Source: Conchocele bisecta (lineage: Eukaryota > Mollusca > Bivalvia > Lucinida > Thyasiridae). Taken from it: a stretch of DNA of 64,000 bases. Below are positions 9,349 through 22,700 of the stretch, one piece after another. Within the stretch, counting starts at the first letter, position 1. The number at the start of each line of letters is the position of its first letter. The translations under genes and the position numbers were made by a program. Location: assembly GCA_029237695.1 (NCBI GenBank), contig CM055265.1, forward strand, positions 123,464,834 to 123,528,833, given 5' to 3'. The notes below the pieces were generated by a model. It ran no database searches and was not told the origin of the DNA. It saw nothing but the letters and a program-made list of their open reading frames with translations.

Positions 9349-12300
9349 CTGTGAAAGACAATTACAGAGACAGTACGTGCGATGTACAATGTACCTATTA
9401 TGAAGATGTGCGATTTTACATGAACAATTAGATAAACGATGATATTTTCTGTAACTGACGTCAAAAGTTTACGAAATTTTCAAAACAAATGCGGAATTCA
9501 ATTCTATTTCGCATTTTGTATTGACTTTCGACGTGACTAATGGATACTATCGTAAAGATTATTGACTATTGTTCATGAATTGTCGCACATCTTCTTGCAT
9601 GTAGGTACACACTCATATGGATTGTCTCACCTGACTAAGGGAATAGTTCCCTTATACACTTAGTGACCCTTCAATTGACGAATTCGGTTTGAAAGTGTTC
9701 GGGAATGATATATTGTATATGTAGTTTTGACTGAAGCAATGGGGCGTGTGGGTGTTGCGACCAGAGTAAATACAGATCAGCTGATCAGCTGATCTGCACA
9801 TTGTGCCATTTCATTAATACGACACCCGTCGTGCTTCTAGCAAGGAATATAGATCGTTATCAGACTCACTTTTAACTACAGGAGTGTGCTATTTGATAGG
9901 GAACTACATTGGTTGACAAATTCAATAAGCTCCATTTCATAAGTCACAACCACATATAAGACACTCCAGGTTATTTTTTACCTTCGGACATATTCGTAAT
10001 TTCATGAAATACGTTTACGAAAGTTACAATATTTTCCGTAAATGGCGTAAAATATTGATAAAATGTTCAGAGTACATGCGGAATACTCGTCAACTTTTGA
10101 CTTTATTTTAGAAAAATGTTGTAAATTTTGTAAACGTATTTAATGAAATAAACGCAGATGTCCGAAGGTACAAAATCCCATGACGTGTCTCATATAATAT
10201 TGCATTGAATAGACCACTTCCAGAGGTATGTTGTTACTACATACATGTACCTATCAATGACTTGGCAATACAGATTATTTCCCATGGAAAAGGCATAAGG
10301 TATACCTATCGGTAATGGAAGAATATCTGTGTTATTATATGCTAATGACGTTGTTATTATTGCAGATAGTGAAGTTGATCTACAATACATGTTAAGCGAG
10401 TTAAATGGTTGGTGTAGCACGAACAATATGAACATAAATCATGGCAAAAGTAATGTCGTTCATTTTAGACATAATTCTATACCCAGAACGCGGACAGTAT
10501 TTAAATGCGGAGATCACACTGTTGATGTTATTGACAAGAACAAATATATTGGCTTGATTTTTAATGAATTTTTTCAATTATAATATCACCGCTAAAATGG
10601 TAGCACAGAGCGCTAGTAGGTCTTTAGGTCTTCTGATTGCAAAGTTTAAGAGAATGGGTGGACTGCCATACAGAGTTTATTCGAAATTATATGACTCTCT
10701 TGTATGGTCTGTTATATCATATGGAGCTGCAATTGGGGGTAATAAACCATACTCATGCATCGATGCTGTACATAACCGTGCAATGAGATTCTTTCTAGGA
10801 ACAGGTAAATACACCCCTTCGGCGGGAGTGGCAGGTGACATGGGATGTGAACCACCTATCATAAAGCAATGGAAATGTATTGCACTTTACTGGTACCGGT
10901 TAACCCATTTTGATATTTCTAGAATTGCGTACAAGGTATTTGCATGGGGTTTGATACAATGCAACACAAGGTGCAAAAACTGGTGCTACACTGTTCAATG
11001 TAAGTGGGCTAATCTTGGTTTGGCTCCTGATACTGTACATACACTTTCTAGAAATGTATTGGTCAGCGACATTGTTAAGCGACTAATGGAAAGTTATACA
11101 GGCACCAAATGGTATTCCACTGTGAATAGATTGACTAGTTTACAGGGATATGGTGGTAACAAACTTAGGCGTTATAAACTGTTTAAGCAGACATGGGGGT
11201 GGAACTATTGTGTAAACTTATATTGCCTCGAACACATAGATCTGCTTTTGCTAAGTTTAGATGCGGCGTAGCCCCATTACGGTTGGAAATTGGTCGTTGT
11301 GAACAACTGTCTATTGGCAATAGGGTTTGCCATTTTTGTATCACTCAAGTAGAAGATGAGTACCATGTACTGTTGTACTGTTTAGCTGCCCTATATACAA
11401 CGACGTACGTATTGCGCTATACGAACACGCATGACATTGTTCTATTGAACCACTGTTCGCTGAAATGACTGATGATTCCAAATTTCTTTTTATTTTCTCG
11501 AACTGCAATATAATACGATTTTGTGCAAAAAACCATTGCTATATTTTAAATCGAAGATCTGCACTGTTGTACAAATGTACCATGTGTGAATTAGTTTACT
11601 TGTAAATAACGCAACTATTTCTTATTAAAACGGCGTTGTTTATACCTTTTAAGCTCGGTTGCATATATATTGCTAATCAGTTCATTTCAAATCTGATTTG
11701 AGGTGATATCAGTTGTTTAAGCATTTTATTAATAAGCTGCCTTTGTATATAGACACTTGTTTGTCATTTATTTCATTCTGTTTTAACCTTCTCTTAAGAC
11801 ATGTTAATAAATCATATGATGATTCATTTGCGCTGTCACCATACTCACGATTAGCTGTAGCTATGCAACGCGGGATGCAACAAAGATATAAACCAACAGC
11901 GGTTATCGTTGCAACCGATAGTTCTAACCAGGATAAGGGCGTGGTGGCAACAGCAACTGCAATTGTTTATTGTTTTTTTGTTTTTGTTTGTGTGTTGGCT
12001 TATTGGTGTGTAGTCCTTTTAAAGTTTTAATAGAAACATATTAGTCAAGTAATGTTTTTCATGTACATGTATATGCTGAAATGTAATTATAGCTGCTCAT
12101 TATAATTCTTACAGAATGGCAATTGTACATGTACCTGTATTGTTTTATTGCTATGTATTTTATGATGTACAGTTGATGAGACGTAAATAAACAACTGAAC
12201 TGAACTGAACATAATACAAATTAGACACGCCATGCGACTTTACCTTCGTACATCTGCGTGATTTCTTGAAATACGTTTACAATATTTTCCGTAAATGCCG

Positions 12301-15300
12301 TCAAAAGTTGACACAATCTTCAGAGTACATGTACATGCGGAATAATGTTGTCAACTTTTTACTTTATTTATGAAAAATATTGTAAATTTTGTAAACGTAT
12401 TTAATGAATTTACGCAGATGTCCGAAGGTACAAAATCACATGACTTGTCTCATTTGTGGATGTCACTGGAGAAATTGGGCGTCTGGGATTTGCGCCCATT
12501 GTAGTTACTGATCCGCAACACTCAATGGTGTAGCGTAACCAAGTCTGTTTGTTTGTTTGTTTATTGGTGTTTAACGGCATATCAACAGCAAAGGGCATAT
12601 AATGTCGGATCATCGGTTTCATTTCCGTATTTACATGTAATCTGCTGCATTGTAGGGAAACTCCCAAAATCAAAACTGAATATTTACATCGTTAAAAATA
12701 TGTTCAGCCCTGAAATTCGAATGACCGGACATGGTGCCAGGTCCATACCACACCAAAGGCACTTCCCTAAAAGTAATAGGATTAGGAATAATCATATTAC
12801 TCATATAAATGGTATAACCAGATTCAAGTCTGACATACAAGAATGCCAAAGACGTACCTGAGGGTACCTGACGTATCCAGTCAGGATTCCAATGTGTATG
12901 CGTTGTTAATTCCAGCACAAAAATATTTACACACTTCCTTAACATTTGATTGGTCCGTAGCAAGTCTCTGTCCAAAAGTTATATCCCAGTAAACTCCATG
13001 CCGAACTACTTTCCGTAACCGTGAGGCGCAGTTAAAATAATTCTTAAGAAAACGGAAAATAAACACATTTTCTTGATGAATTTATTTCAAATGCTGGAAT
13101 TATAAGGAATGAATGGCCTTTTTTGTGGAATTTATCGGGGATATAAACTTGGAAAAGTCGCGGGAATACTGGACGAGGCCTTCCGGCCTTCGTCCAGTAT
13201 TCCCGCGACTTTCCCAAGTTTATACCCCGATAAATTCCACAAAAAGGCCATTCATTCCTATATTAGACGTAATTCGTAAGACATTCGTAATGACGCGACA
13301 CAATAATGATGAGTTTGCGTTGACGTCATCATGTTTCATATGTCAATAGAAGCATCAGTTACTATTTATGCAACTGATACACAACCGCCCGCGTTAATCT
13401 TGTCCAGATGCCAACGTTTCGTAGCATGTATTATCAATTATATCAATTCGCAATCAAGCAGTTTGATTGACTGAGCCTGAGCTGTAGCACAGCTTAGTCT
13501 CAGCCAATCAAGTTGCTAGATTTCATTTCAAGCACAATATTCAAATATTTTGAAATAAATGTAAATTCAAATACTGGCAAAAATAACGCAGGCGGTGGTG
13601 TAGAATGTGTTTTTGCTTGCTAATAGAACAGTCTACAAAGACATGGGGACCGTTCCACTAAATTTGGTACGACTAAAATGTTAGTAAGTGCAAATTTAGG
13701 ATCGTCTGGAACATTCAATTGATGGATTTACATTTATTGAGCATAGACTGCATATTACATATAATAGTTTACAGGAAAACAGTATTAATGTGAAATTTAC
13801 AGACTATCGTAATTTTTCACCTACGAATATTTAATCGTACGAAGTTTAGTGAAACGGGCCCCTTAGCCTATTTCACCAAAATTACCAAGTATATTTATCT
13901 TGCTAAGTACGCTTTGAGGCAGACATTTTCAATTTAAGGATACATTTATTAATTGTTATTATACTGAATGTATTACATTACCACATTTTGGCTGTGATAA
14001 TGTAATACATTCAGTGTATTCATTATGCATACTTTTAGTCATACTTCAAATACATATATGCAGTCGTTAGTTCTATATGAAATAATGAATTTCGGGAAAG
14101 GTAAATGATACTCCCTCAAAGTACAATTTTCTAGATAAGTATACTTTGCAATTTTGGTGAAATATGCTACTGGATACGATAGTATGAAGATCTGTCGAAG
14201 TTTCATAAACGAAACAAACGAAAACGAATAGAAAACGAAGTGAAAACGATAGCTTTGTAGATAGATACGCAAATGATTGTCGTTTTTTTCTGTATATGAA
14301 AACGATAGTTTCATTTAAATACCCGGCTTCAACTACATGCATTTAACCACCTGTCGTTTATTCAAAGCATCGTTTTAACATCGTTGTCCTTGGGACCGTG
14401 TCACTAAATTTCGTACAACTTAAATGTTCGTAGGTTAAGATAGACTGTAATATTAAGTCTGTACATTTCACATTAACAATGTATTCGTGTAAACAATTAT
14501 TGTGTTTACATTTATTGAGTATAGGCTGCATAAGCAGCCCATGTTCAATAAATGTAAATCCATGAATTTCCAAACTATCCTAAATTTGCACTTACGAACA
14601 TTTTAGTCGTACGAAGTTTAGAGAAACGACCTCGGGTTTTAATTAGGAAACGGTGTTTTCATTGGCTTAATGGTGTTAAAACGGTGTGTAAAGGATAATG
14701 AATCAATCGTTTGTGAAACCGGACTATACTCATTCAGTGATAGCAGGTGTTCAAGTCCTTACAAATGGCGCTACGGAAAAATCAGATGACTTGTTTCGAT
14801 AATAAATATACGATTGGTCGTCAGTTGTGAACAGACGTAGGGAATCCCGAAATAGTTCCCTTCATTATTTATAACTGATTGATTTGTAAGCAAAGGCATG
14901 CACACAATATACTATAAAAATAAGTATTTCCAAATGTGCGTTCGAATCGTTCTTTGTTTACTTTCTACTTCTTGGAGAGCGACCTAAAGCATTTGCTAAT
15001 ACACACTTTATTAGGTAAGTTTATGGTAATATTTTTGTATCATATTGTATAAATGTCTCTCAATAACACTATAGCGAAGTATGAACGTCAACGTCCTTCA
15101 AGTTTTTTTCTATATTTTAGTGCGAGAAGTGTAAATGCTATTACGCACAGTTTTACTGTTACATAGCGATATAGTGCAACCTGTTGCCTGTAACATGTGT
15201 AAAGCCGAAAACTTGCAGCTAGTGGGGCGTGTGTTAGTACATGTTGCTCGCCTCTTCATCCACATACTACATGTAGGTTATACATGTTTCTATTTTGTTG

Positions 15301-16510
15301 TGTGAATGACAGATACTCACTCTGAACACAGCGATGTCGAAGAGTTGTGAATGAGCTATGTGTCTCAATGAAATCCTACTGCTCTTGTCGCCGAGATAGT
15401 TTGCCGATTCGATGGTCTGCTTGTGGTCTGAAAAGCAATAGACAAGATACATGGGCTGTGGAATTATCTCATGAATAATACGGGCCACGAAGTAGCCCGC
15501 TTTATGTTACGCGTATATGAAAACTTACCATACAGTGAAACTAGGTTTAACATATGATTGAAAGTGTAAACATTGTTTTACCGTAAACCAATCTGGAGCT
15601 AGATGTTTTACGACTGGTGGTATTTTACTAACACGGGCGACGAATAATTTGGCCCGAAGTGCCAAATGCTTCTGAAAGAAATGTAGATAACATCGGAAAG
15701 CATACTGAATATAGCTTACGAAGTTACTGCATTTCAAAATATTTGTGTTGTCGTTGAAGACTAAATTTACTTTTATCACAACGCTGAGTCCCCCAAGTGT
15801 GATAATTCACGAATACATGAACAGCTTCAGACTTATCCGGAATTATCCGTTCTTCCATACACAGATAAATAATAAGTTTTTATTTTTATAAACAGTATGT
15901 ATTAACTAGCCGACATCGGTTTTCAAATACATATCTTTTTTTTTTGTGTGGGGGGGGGGGGTTATTTAATAATAATAATACAAAATTCCGAAGATGGGTA
16001 AAATGCATGTCTATTTTGTCTGTTGCAACAGCCGACAAACCGCGGAATTTTGCGAATAGGCCGAATGCAGCGAAAGTAACGGAAGGCAGAAACAGTCATT
16101 GTATCTGGGCTATTTTAGTTTTTAGCCCGATTTATGCTACGTCAGAAAATATACTGAATATAGCAGGCGAACTATTCTAGTTATTAAATTAAAAAATATT
16201 TTGTGTCGTTGTCCTTAACAACACTCGAGAGACGCTTGCAAATATGCGTTTCAAATAATCTGAATACAAATGCCTTACATGCGCATGAACATTTTATGAA
16301 AAAAAATAATTTGCAACGACATGGAGTTTCATTATGCTGTATTTATTTTAACACATCGTTCTCTCTCCCACACCCATGTCTCTCTGTGTCTCTCTATGTA
16401 TGTCTCTGTCTCCCTCTGTCTGTCTGTATGCCTGTCTCTCTTTCTCTCTCTCTATGTATGTCTGTCTGACTCTGTCTCTCTGTGTCTCTCTGTCTCTGTG
16501 TCTCTGTCTC

Positions 16511-16550
<40 letters not shown>

Positions 16551-16622
16551 TTTCTCTATGTCTCTCTGCCTGTCTCTTTCTCTATCATTACCTAGAAACC
16601 ACAATATATATATATTCCCCTC

Positions 16623-16705
<83 letters not shown>

Positions 16706-19700
16706 ACATCATTAGATATAAACCATAATATTTCTCTCTCTATCTTTCTAACATCATTAGATAGAAGACAATATATCTCTCTCGACTGCATTAGGTAGAA
16801 TACTGCACCTGTTGTGATTTTGTTTACAATACATAGTCAAGCGATCCATGATACTCTGTGTACATGACTAACAGAAACAAGTATACATTGCAACTGCTGT
16901 TTTATTGCGCCTGTTCGGTTGTGTCACGGCCTGTGCTGTATTCACAGTTCATGACACAAGTACCTCTTACCACCACTAATACGAAAAATAGTCAAAATGT
17001 GCTCAAAGACCACCAGGGATCGAGAAAATAATAGCTTCACTGGAAGGACGAACCTGGAAAATTTCTATAGCCGCCACCATGGCCACGCTGCACTTAACTT
17101 CGCTGATGTGAGTTTAAAAAAATACAAGACATAATCAAGCGATCCGGGATAATTGGGGAACACGACTACATGTACCAGAACAAAGTATACATTGCAAGCG
17201 TGCGTCTAGTGCACCTGTTGCTGTAGTACATGCTACAAACACATCTGACACAGCACTGGGTTAATCAAAAGTAAATGTAAACACAATTGATACAATGGGC
17301 TATGTGTGTATAACTCTCGAAGTGACAGTGTCGTGCTCAATGACGATTGATATTGCGAAAATTGGGAATAATATCACTGAAGATGCTTTGCCTTGTTATT
17401 GTTTCTTAAAATGATCGTAAATGTACTAATACAGTTTCTATAATGCCTGGGCTATTAATGTACTGTATATGAAATGGAAATATCTAAATTGTATCATTGC
17501 TTCAAATAAGTGCGCCAATGACACCATTTAATTATAATAGAGAAGCTGTAACACCGTGGTAGTTGCGAGAAGTAGCTCTGCAATACTACAATATACTACG
17601 GTACCGTTTATAGCATACTGACATCATGGTAAAGATATCAATTGGTAAATTTACTTTCATACACTAACGTCGCCCATCATAGGTACATGTAGTACCTATT
17701 TCATATTATCGCCGGAAAATCATAGTTTCCGTAAATTAAAGTTACATTCCCACTCAGCAGGCACAAACTGCTTTATAGGAAATAAATAAGTGTAGAATTG
17801 TCACTATTCCACCAGTTCTAAACATTACGAGCGCCCGCTATACAGATATAATCATTTAGTAATATGTACTTTACTGATAGCGACGCGCGGTGGTATCAGG
17901 CTATTTTCATATGCAAATGAGGCTTGATATTTTTTAATTATTTATACTAATTAAATGCGTCACCTGAACAAACAATATTTTCGACAAATTATAAAGAATA
18001 ATCATTGCATATCAAAAAATAAGTACAGATAATACATGTCATTTCTGATTTTTGGGTCATTTCGATGTGATATAGCATTAAATAAGCATTAACAAAAGTC
18101 GGCAAAACGGCGATGCCCTACGGGAGGTAATACATGAGGTTAATCCATTGTGTTATTAAAGCTCCGACGACTGATGGTCAGGTAGCCATGCAGAATCACA
18201 GGTGTTTGAACAGATGGCCAGTATGTTGGTGTCGTATGGGTATTTTGGTGAATTTTATGTAGATTTGGGTGGATTTCGCTGGTTTTGGGTAATTTACATA
18301 GTTTTGTGCAACTACTAATGCTCAATCATTACACACGACAGAAATCGTCAATTATCTACACATTCACTGTTCCGAACTTTCGGACCCATTTCATAGTGTC
18401 AACATACACGTACCCTTATACGTGTAACTCGTGGGAGGTGACAATGGTGGGAGGTGTATGTTGGTAACAATGCACCCAAAGCACCAGATATACCGAAATA
18501 ACCAATAAAACTCCGAAATATTAACCGTTCTTCAAGAATCTGTGGCAGGAATCGGTAGATTTCGACTGTTTTCGACTATCTTATTGTTTTGTATAATATG
18601 TAGGTACATGTACAGTGGGGTCAGCGTGTAAGTGCACACACGAACGAACACGACAGGTTGGTTCCAACCTGTCGTGTTCGTTCGTGTGTGCACTTACACT
18701 ACTGTAGATATTTATTCACAGCGTTCACCTACTAACGATGCTTACAGTTTCTGGTTTCCATTTGTAGCACTCACATACATTTCGGATTGCAGCAGGAGAA
18801 TTGATAACATTGCTCGCATATGACATGTATGAGACACGCCATGTGATTTTGTACATTCGGACATCTGCGTACTAATTTCATGAAATAAGTTTACAAATTT
18901 ACAATATTTTTCATAAATAAAGTAAAAAGTTGACAAGATTTCCAGCGTACATGCGAAATATAATTCTGCATGTACTCTTAAATTATGAAACTATTTCCGA
19001 AGGTACAAATTAACATGGCATGTCTCAATTATGATGTGATTAAATATATTTTACACGTGGTTAATGTGAACCGTGGGTGTATACAAACATACATGTAACT
19101 GTCAGGTCAGATATTTCCACATATTATTTGGGCCGCCACCGGAGAAACGTTACCTTAGGAAATTTGTGGCAAATGATGGTACTGATCATTTTGCAACATG
19201 GTCAAATAATTTAGCTGATGACCCAGATCAGCTTTGTAAATTATAAGCAGGATATACACTGTTTGGCATACAGTCAGTCACATAATACTTACAATCGACC
19301 CAATAAATCCTCTTGCTTAAGTGATCAGCTTCAAGTGAAATTGGAGTCATGAATCCAGTGTCAAATAATGTATGCCTGTTACTGCCGTCCAAATTAGATC
19401 GCTCGATCTTCGCATTCACATAGGTGTCGGTCCAAAACAGCACACTGCAAACCAGAAATATAGAGAATAGCAGTCTAGCTTCGTTTGATATCAAGTTCGT
19501 CGGGCAAGACTAGGACAATTCTTACCGATTCAAAGCCGAGCCTGGTACAATTTATATAAAAAAAAGCATCGCATTATGTTTATCATATATTATTGACTAA
19601 CTTCCTATATAAGTTAATATTCCACAGTTTTTACTAATTCAATAGTTCCGCGTGCCCGGTCAATAGTCAAATCTATTTCAGCGCTGAAAATCATGATTAC

Positions 19701-22700
19701 GTCATAAAATTCAATTTAGATCGGCTAGTCGACGAGCCCCACGCCAAATTTACGTTCATTGTGTCACATACATCATATACACTGTTTACAGGTTGAGCAA
19801 TACAATAGTTATTTCATGGACATTCGGGTAACAGTCATATTATATTTCCCCTCGGTGTGGTGGACTACCCGATGCACTGTTGCCGTTGGCCTTCAGCCAC
19901 GGACAATAGTACCTCGGGTCGTCTACAACACCTCGGGGCACTATATAGAGAATAGTAGGTTAGTGCCGTGAATGGGAACAAATATCCGGCAAGGCTCAAT
20001 AATTTCTTTATTTCTCATCAGAAGTATATGTTGTGACCACACATTTGAACCGTCTCGCTGAGACGGTTCAAATGAGTGGTCACAACATATACTTTGGTTC
20101 AGAAATAAGGAAAATAGATAGAGAATAGTAGGTTAGTGCCGTGAATGGGAAAAAATATCTGGCAAGGCTCAGGAAACAGGATGGGCGAGGCTCTGCCGAG
20201 CACATCCCGTTTCCGTGCCGCGCCAGATATGTTTTCCCATTCACGGCACTAACCTACTATTCTATTTATCCCGTCAACACCTACAAATGGCTGTAAAATG
20301 CAAAAATTGTATTGACTGGATATAAAAAATGTTTCACGGCCACGTGTTTCACGGCACATACGCACTGTGTTGACGGGATAAATTTCAATGTTCCCCGAAC
20401 ACTGTTTTATTCTATAACATGAGAACATATAACAGTGTTTTCCCTGAAAAACCCTATGTGTCCGGCTTAGAGAGGTTTCACTGTAAATCAGGCATTTGAT
20501 CATTATCAGCCATTAGTTGTGTGCTATGCGATCACGAACATACATTGTCACCTGAGATAAATAGCCAAGATCTTCATCAAAATAAGATCACAGTTGTTTT
20601 CTTGGTGTCTTGTTTGGTGTCCACTTTATTTGGCCTGGATTGTCTATTCACTCAATGCACTGCGAGTTTCCTATTTGAGAGTTTCACAGGCCTATTAATC
20701 AAGATTAATTTGAGATGAATTTGGAGTGAATTTGCAGTAGAGTACTACCCTGACAATAATGTTGTACGTATTCAACATTTGCAGGACTCCACTTTGTCAT
20801 CCTTGTGGTTGTTTTCAAAATCCAAGATGGCTTTCAAGATGCCGGCCACGTTATTAATAGCAACGGCAATGCTCAACATTATGTGTAAAATAGTTGGCCT
20901 GCCCAACTTTACTTTTGAATAGAACAAATTGCTGTTATTGAGACGCCCCCCGTATCGTGTACCACGCAGTCGCATGTTCATCGGGGGACGTCCCAATAGG
21001 CTCAATTTGCGTTCGCAATTAACAACAGTCAGGTGACATTTAAAGTCAGCGAGTGAACTGAAAGCAAGTTATTAATAGCAACGGCAATGCTCAACATTAT
21101 GTGTAAAATAGTTGGCATGCCCAACTTTACTTTTGAAGAGAACAAATTGCTGTTATTGAGACGCCCCCCGTATCGTGTACCACGCAGTCGCAATGCGACG
21201 TCGAAGGCCATTTCTTTTTCATATTGTGGTTTACGGGCGAATTTCGAAAAATTATCCTCTGGGTGAGCGAAACAAAATTCATGAAAACGTTTTGCCGTTC
21301 ATGCAGCATACACGTATGTAGGCCTACGCCCAGTCATAATTTTGAAAAGATTTCACATAATATTATGTCACACCTCCAGAGTTCCTGTTGGGTATGCAAT
21401 TTGGATTACTCGGTTTGTATCCCTATTCTGCAAAGTGCCGATTGATTTTGGCCAAATAAACATACTAAAAATATGAAAATTTCCCCGTTTTTTTTCTTCA
21501 CATTACGAAAAACCTACTGCCAAAAATATTTTTTGAACGCACAAACTTTTTGGCAGAGGGCACCTCTCACCATATCCGTATAAAGGCGTATATCACCACT
21601 TCAATTCTGGGTTCTACCCCAATAAATACGTCTGCAATATACCTCGTAAAACGGTTTATTAGTCGGACATAAAGCACCTTTGCTTCATCAACCTATTTGT
21701 GTTTAGAGCAGGCGGTATTTTACAAACACCAGTAACTGATCAAGTTCTCCAAATTTGAAGATTGTACATCAAAGGAATTTCTGAGTATGCAAATTGACAA
21801 GTGGCTACTTGTCTCCCACCAGTCAGTACTTTCAGTACTTTGATTTTTAATATTGTCGGAAAAAATGTTGATTATTTTGGGAAATGTTTCACAATACTAT
21901 TTTAAGAAAAATATGTTTCTTATATAAATTCCAAATGTCGTCCAAGATGGCGGCAAACACTTTCGGGGGAAAATGTGATTGTGGGAGAAACGCTAAATAT
22001 TTTAAGAAATGTGTACAGTATTATTTTAATAAGCTTACAGAAAGGTGCACCAAATTATTAACTAATACTATTTAACTTCCCATAACGCAAAACAAGATGG
22101 CATCTAGGATGGCAACTAAATTTTGTAGAAATATATTATGTCGTATAAAGAGCTTTGTAATGGCCATTAGTTAAGACTTACAATTTCCAAAAATACGCAG
22201 GAATGTGTAATAACATAATTAATAACTTTGTGTATAATTTAACATGGTATGCCGTCAATTAGGCAGAACAACATCTTCAAATAATAACTGAAACATGAAA
22301 TACATCACTGAGTGTCGTATTCACCTTTTCCATCCGTTTCGGTGTAATCTGACTTTGTGGTTCGGCTATTCCAGGTTCCGAGTGTCAGACATTCTCAGAA
22401 AGATGTGAAAGACAATCACTATCTTACACGGTGACATGAAAATGTCTGTATTGTACAGGTAGTGTGTGCAATTCATCCACACTCAAATGTATACATACAT
22501 GTCTATCGTATATACTAGTACATCGTATAAATAACATATGCGGTCGTAAATGAAATGTTAATATGTTAGTTATGCGATATACTAGTTAATATGATATATG
22601 TATTGAGGATGCATTCAGTCTAGTGCAATTTCTGTCGAAATCAGAATATTACATATACCAAGATGGCCGCCGAAAAGTCAAAACGTCAACTACTTTTATT

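Noticed and set aside
16376..16798. Long Ser/Leu-rich and Arg/Glu-rich open frames
   Set aside because: They are translations of the CT microsatellite; no unique protein sequence.
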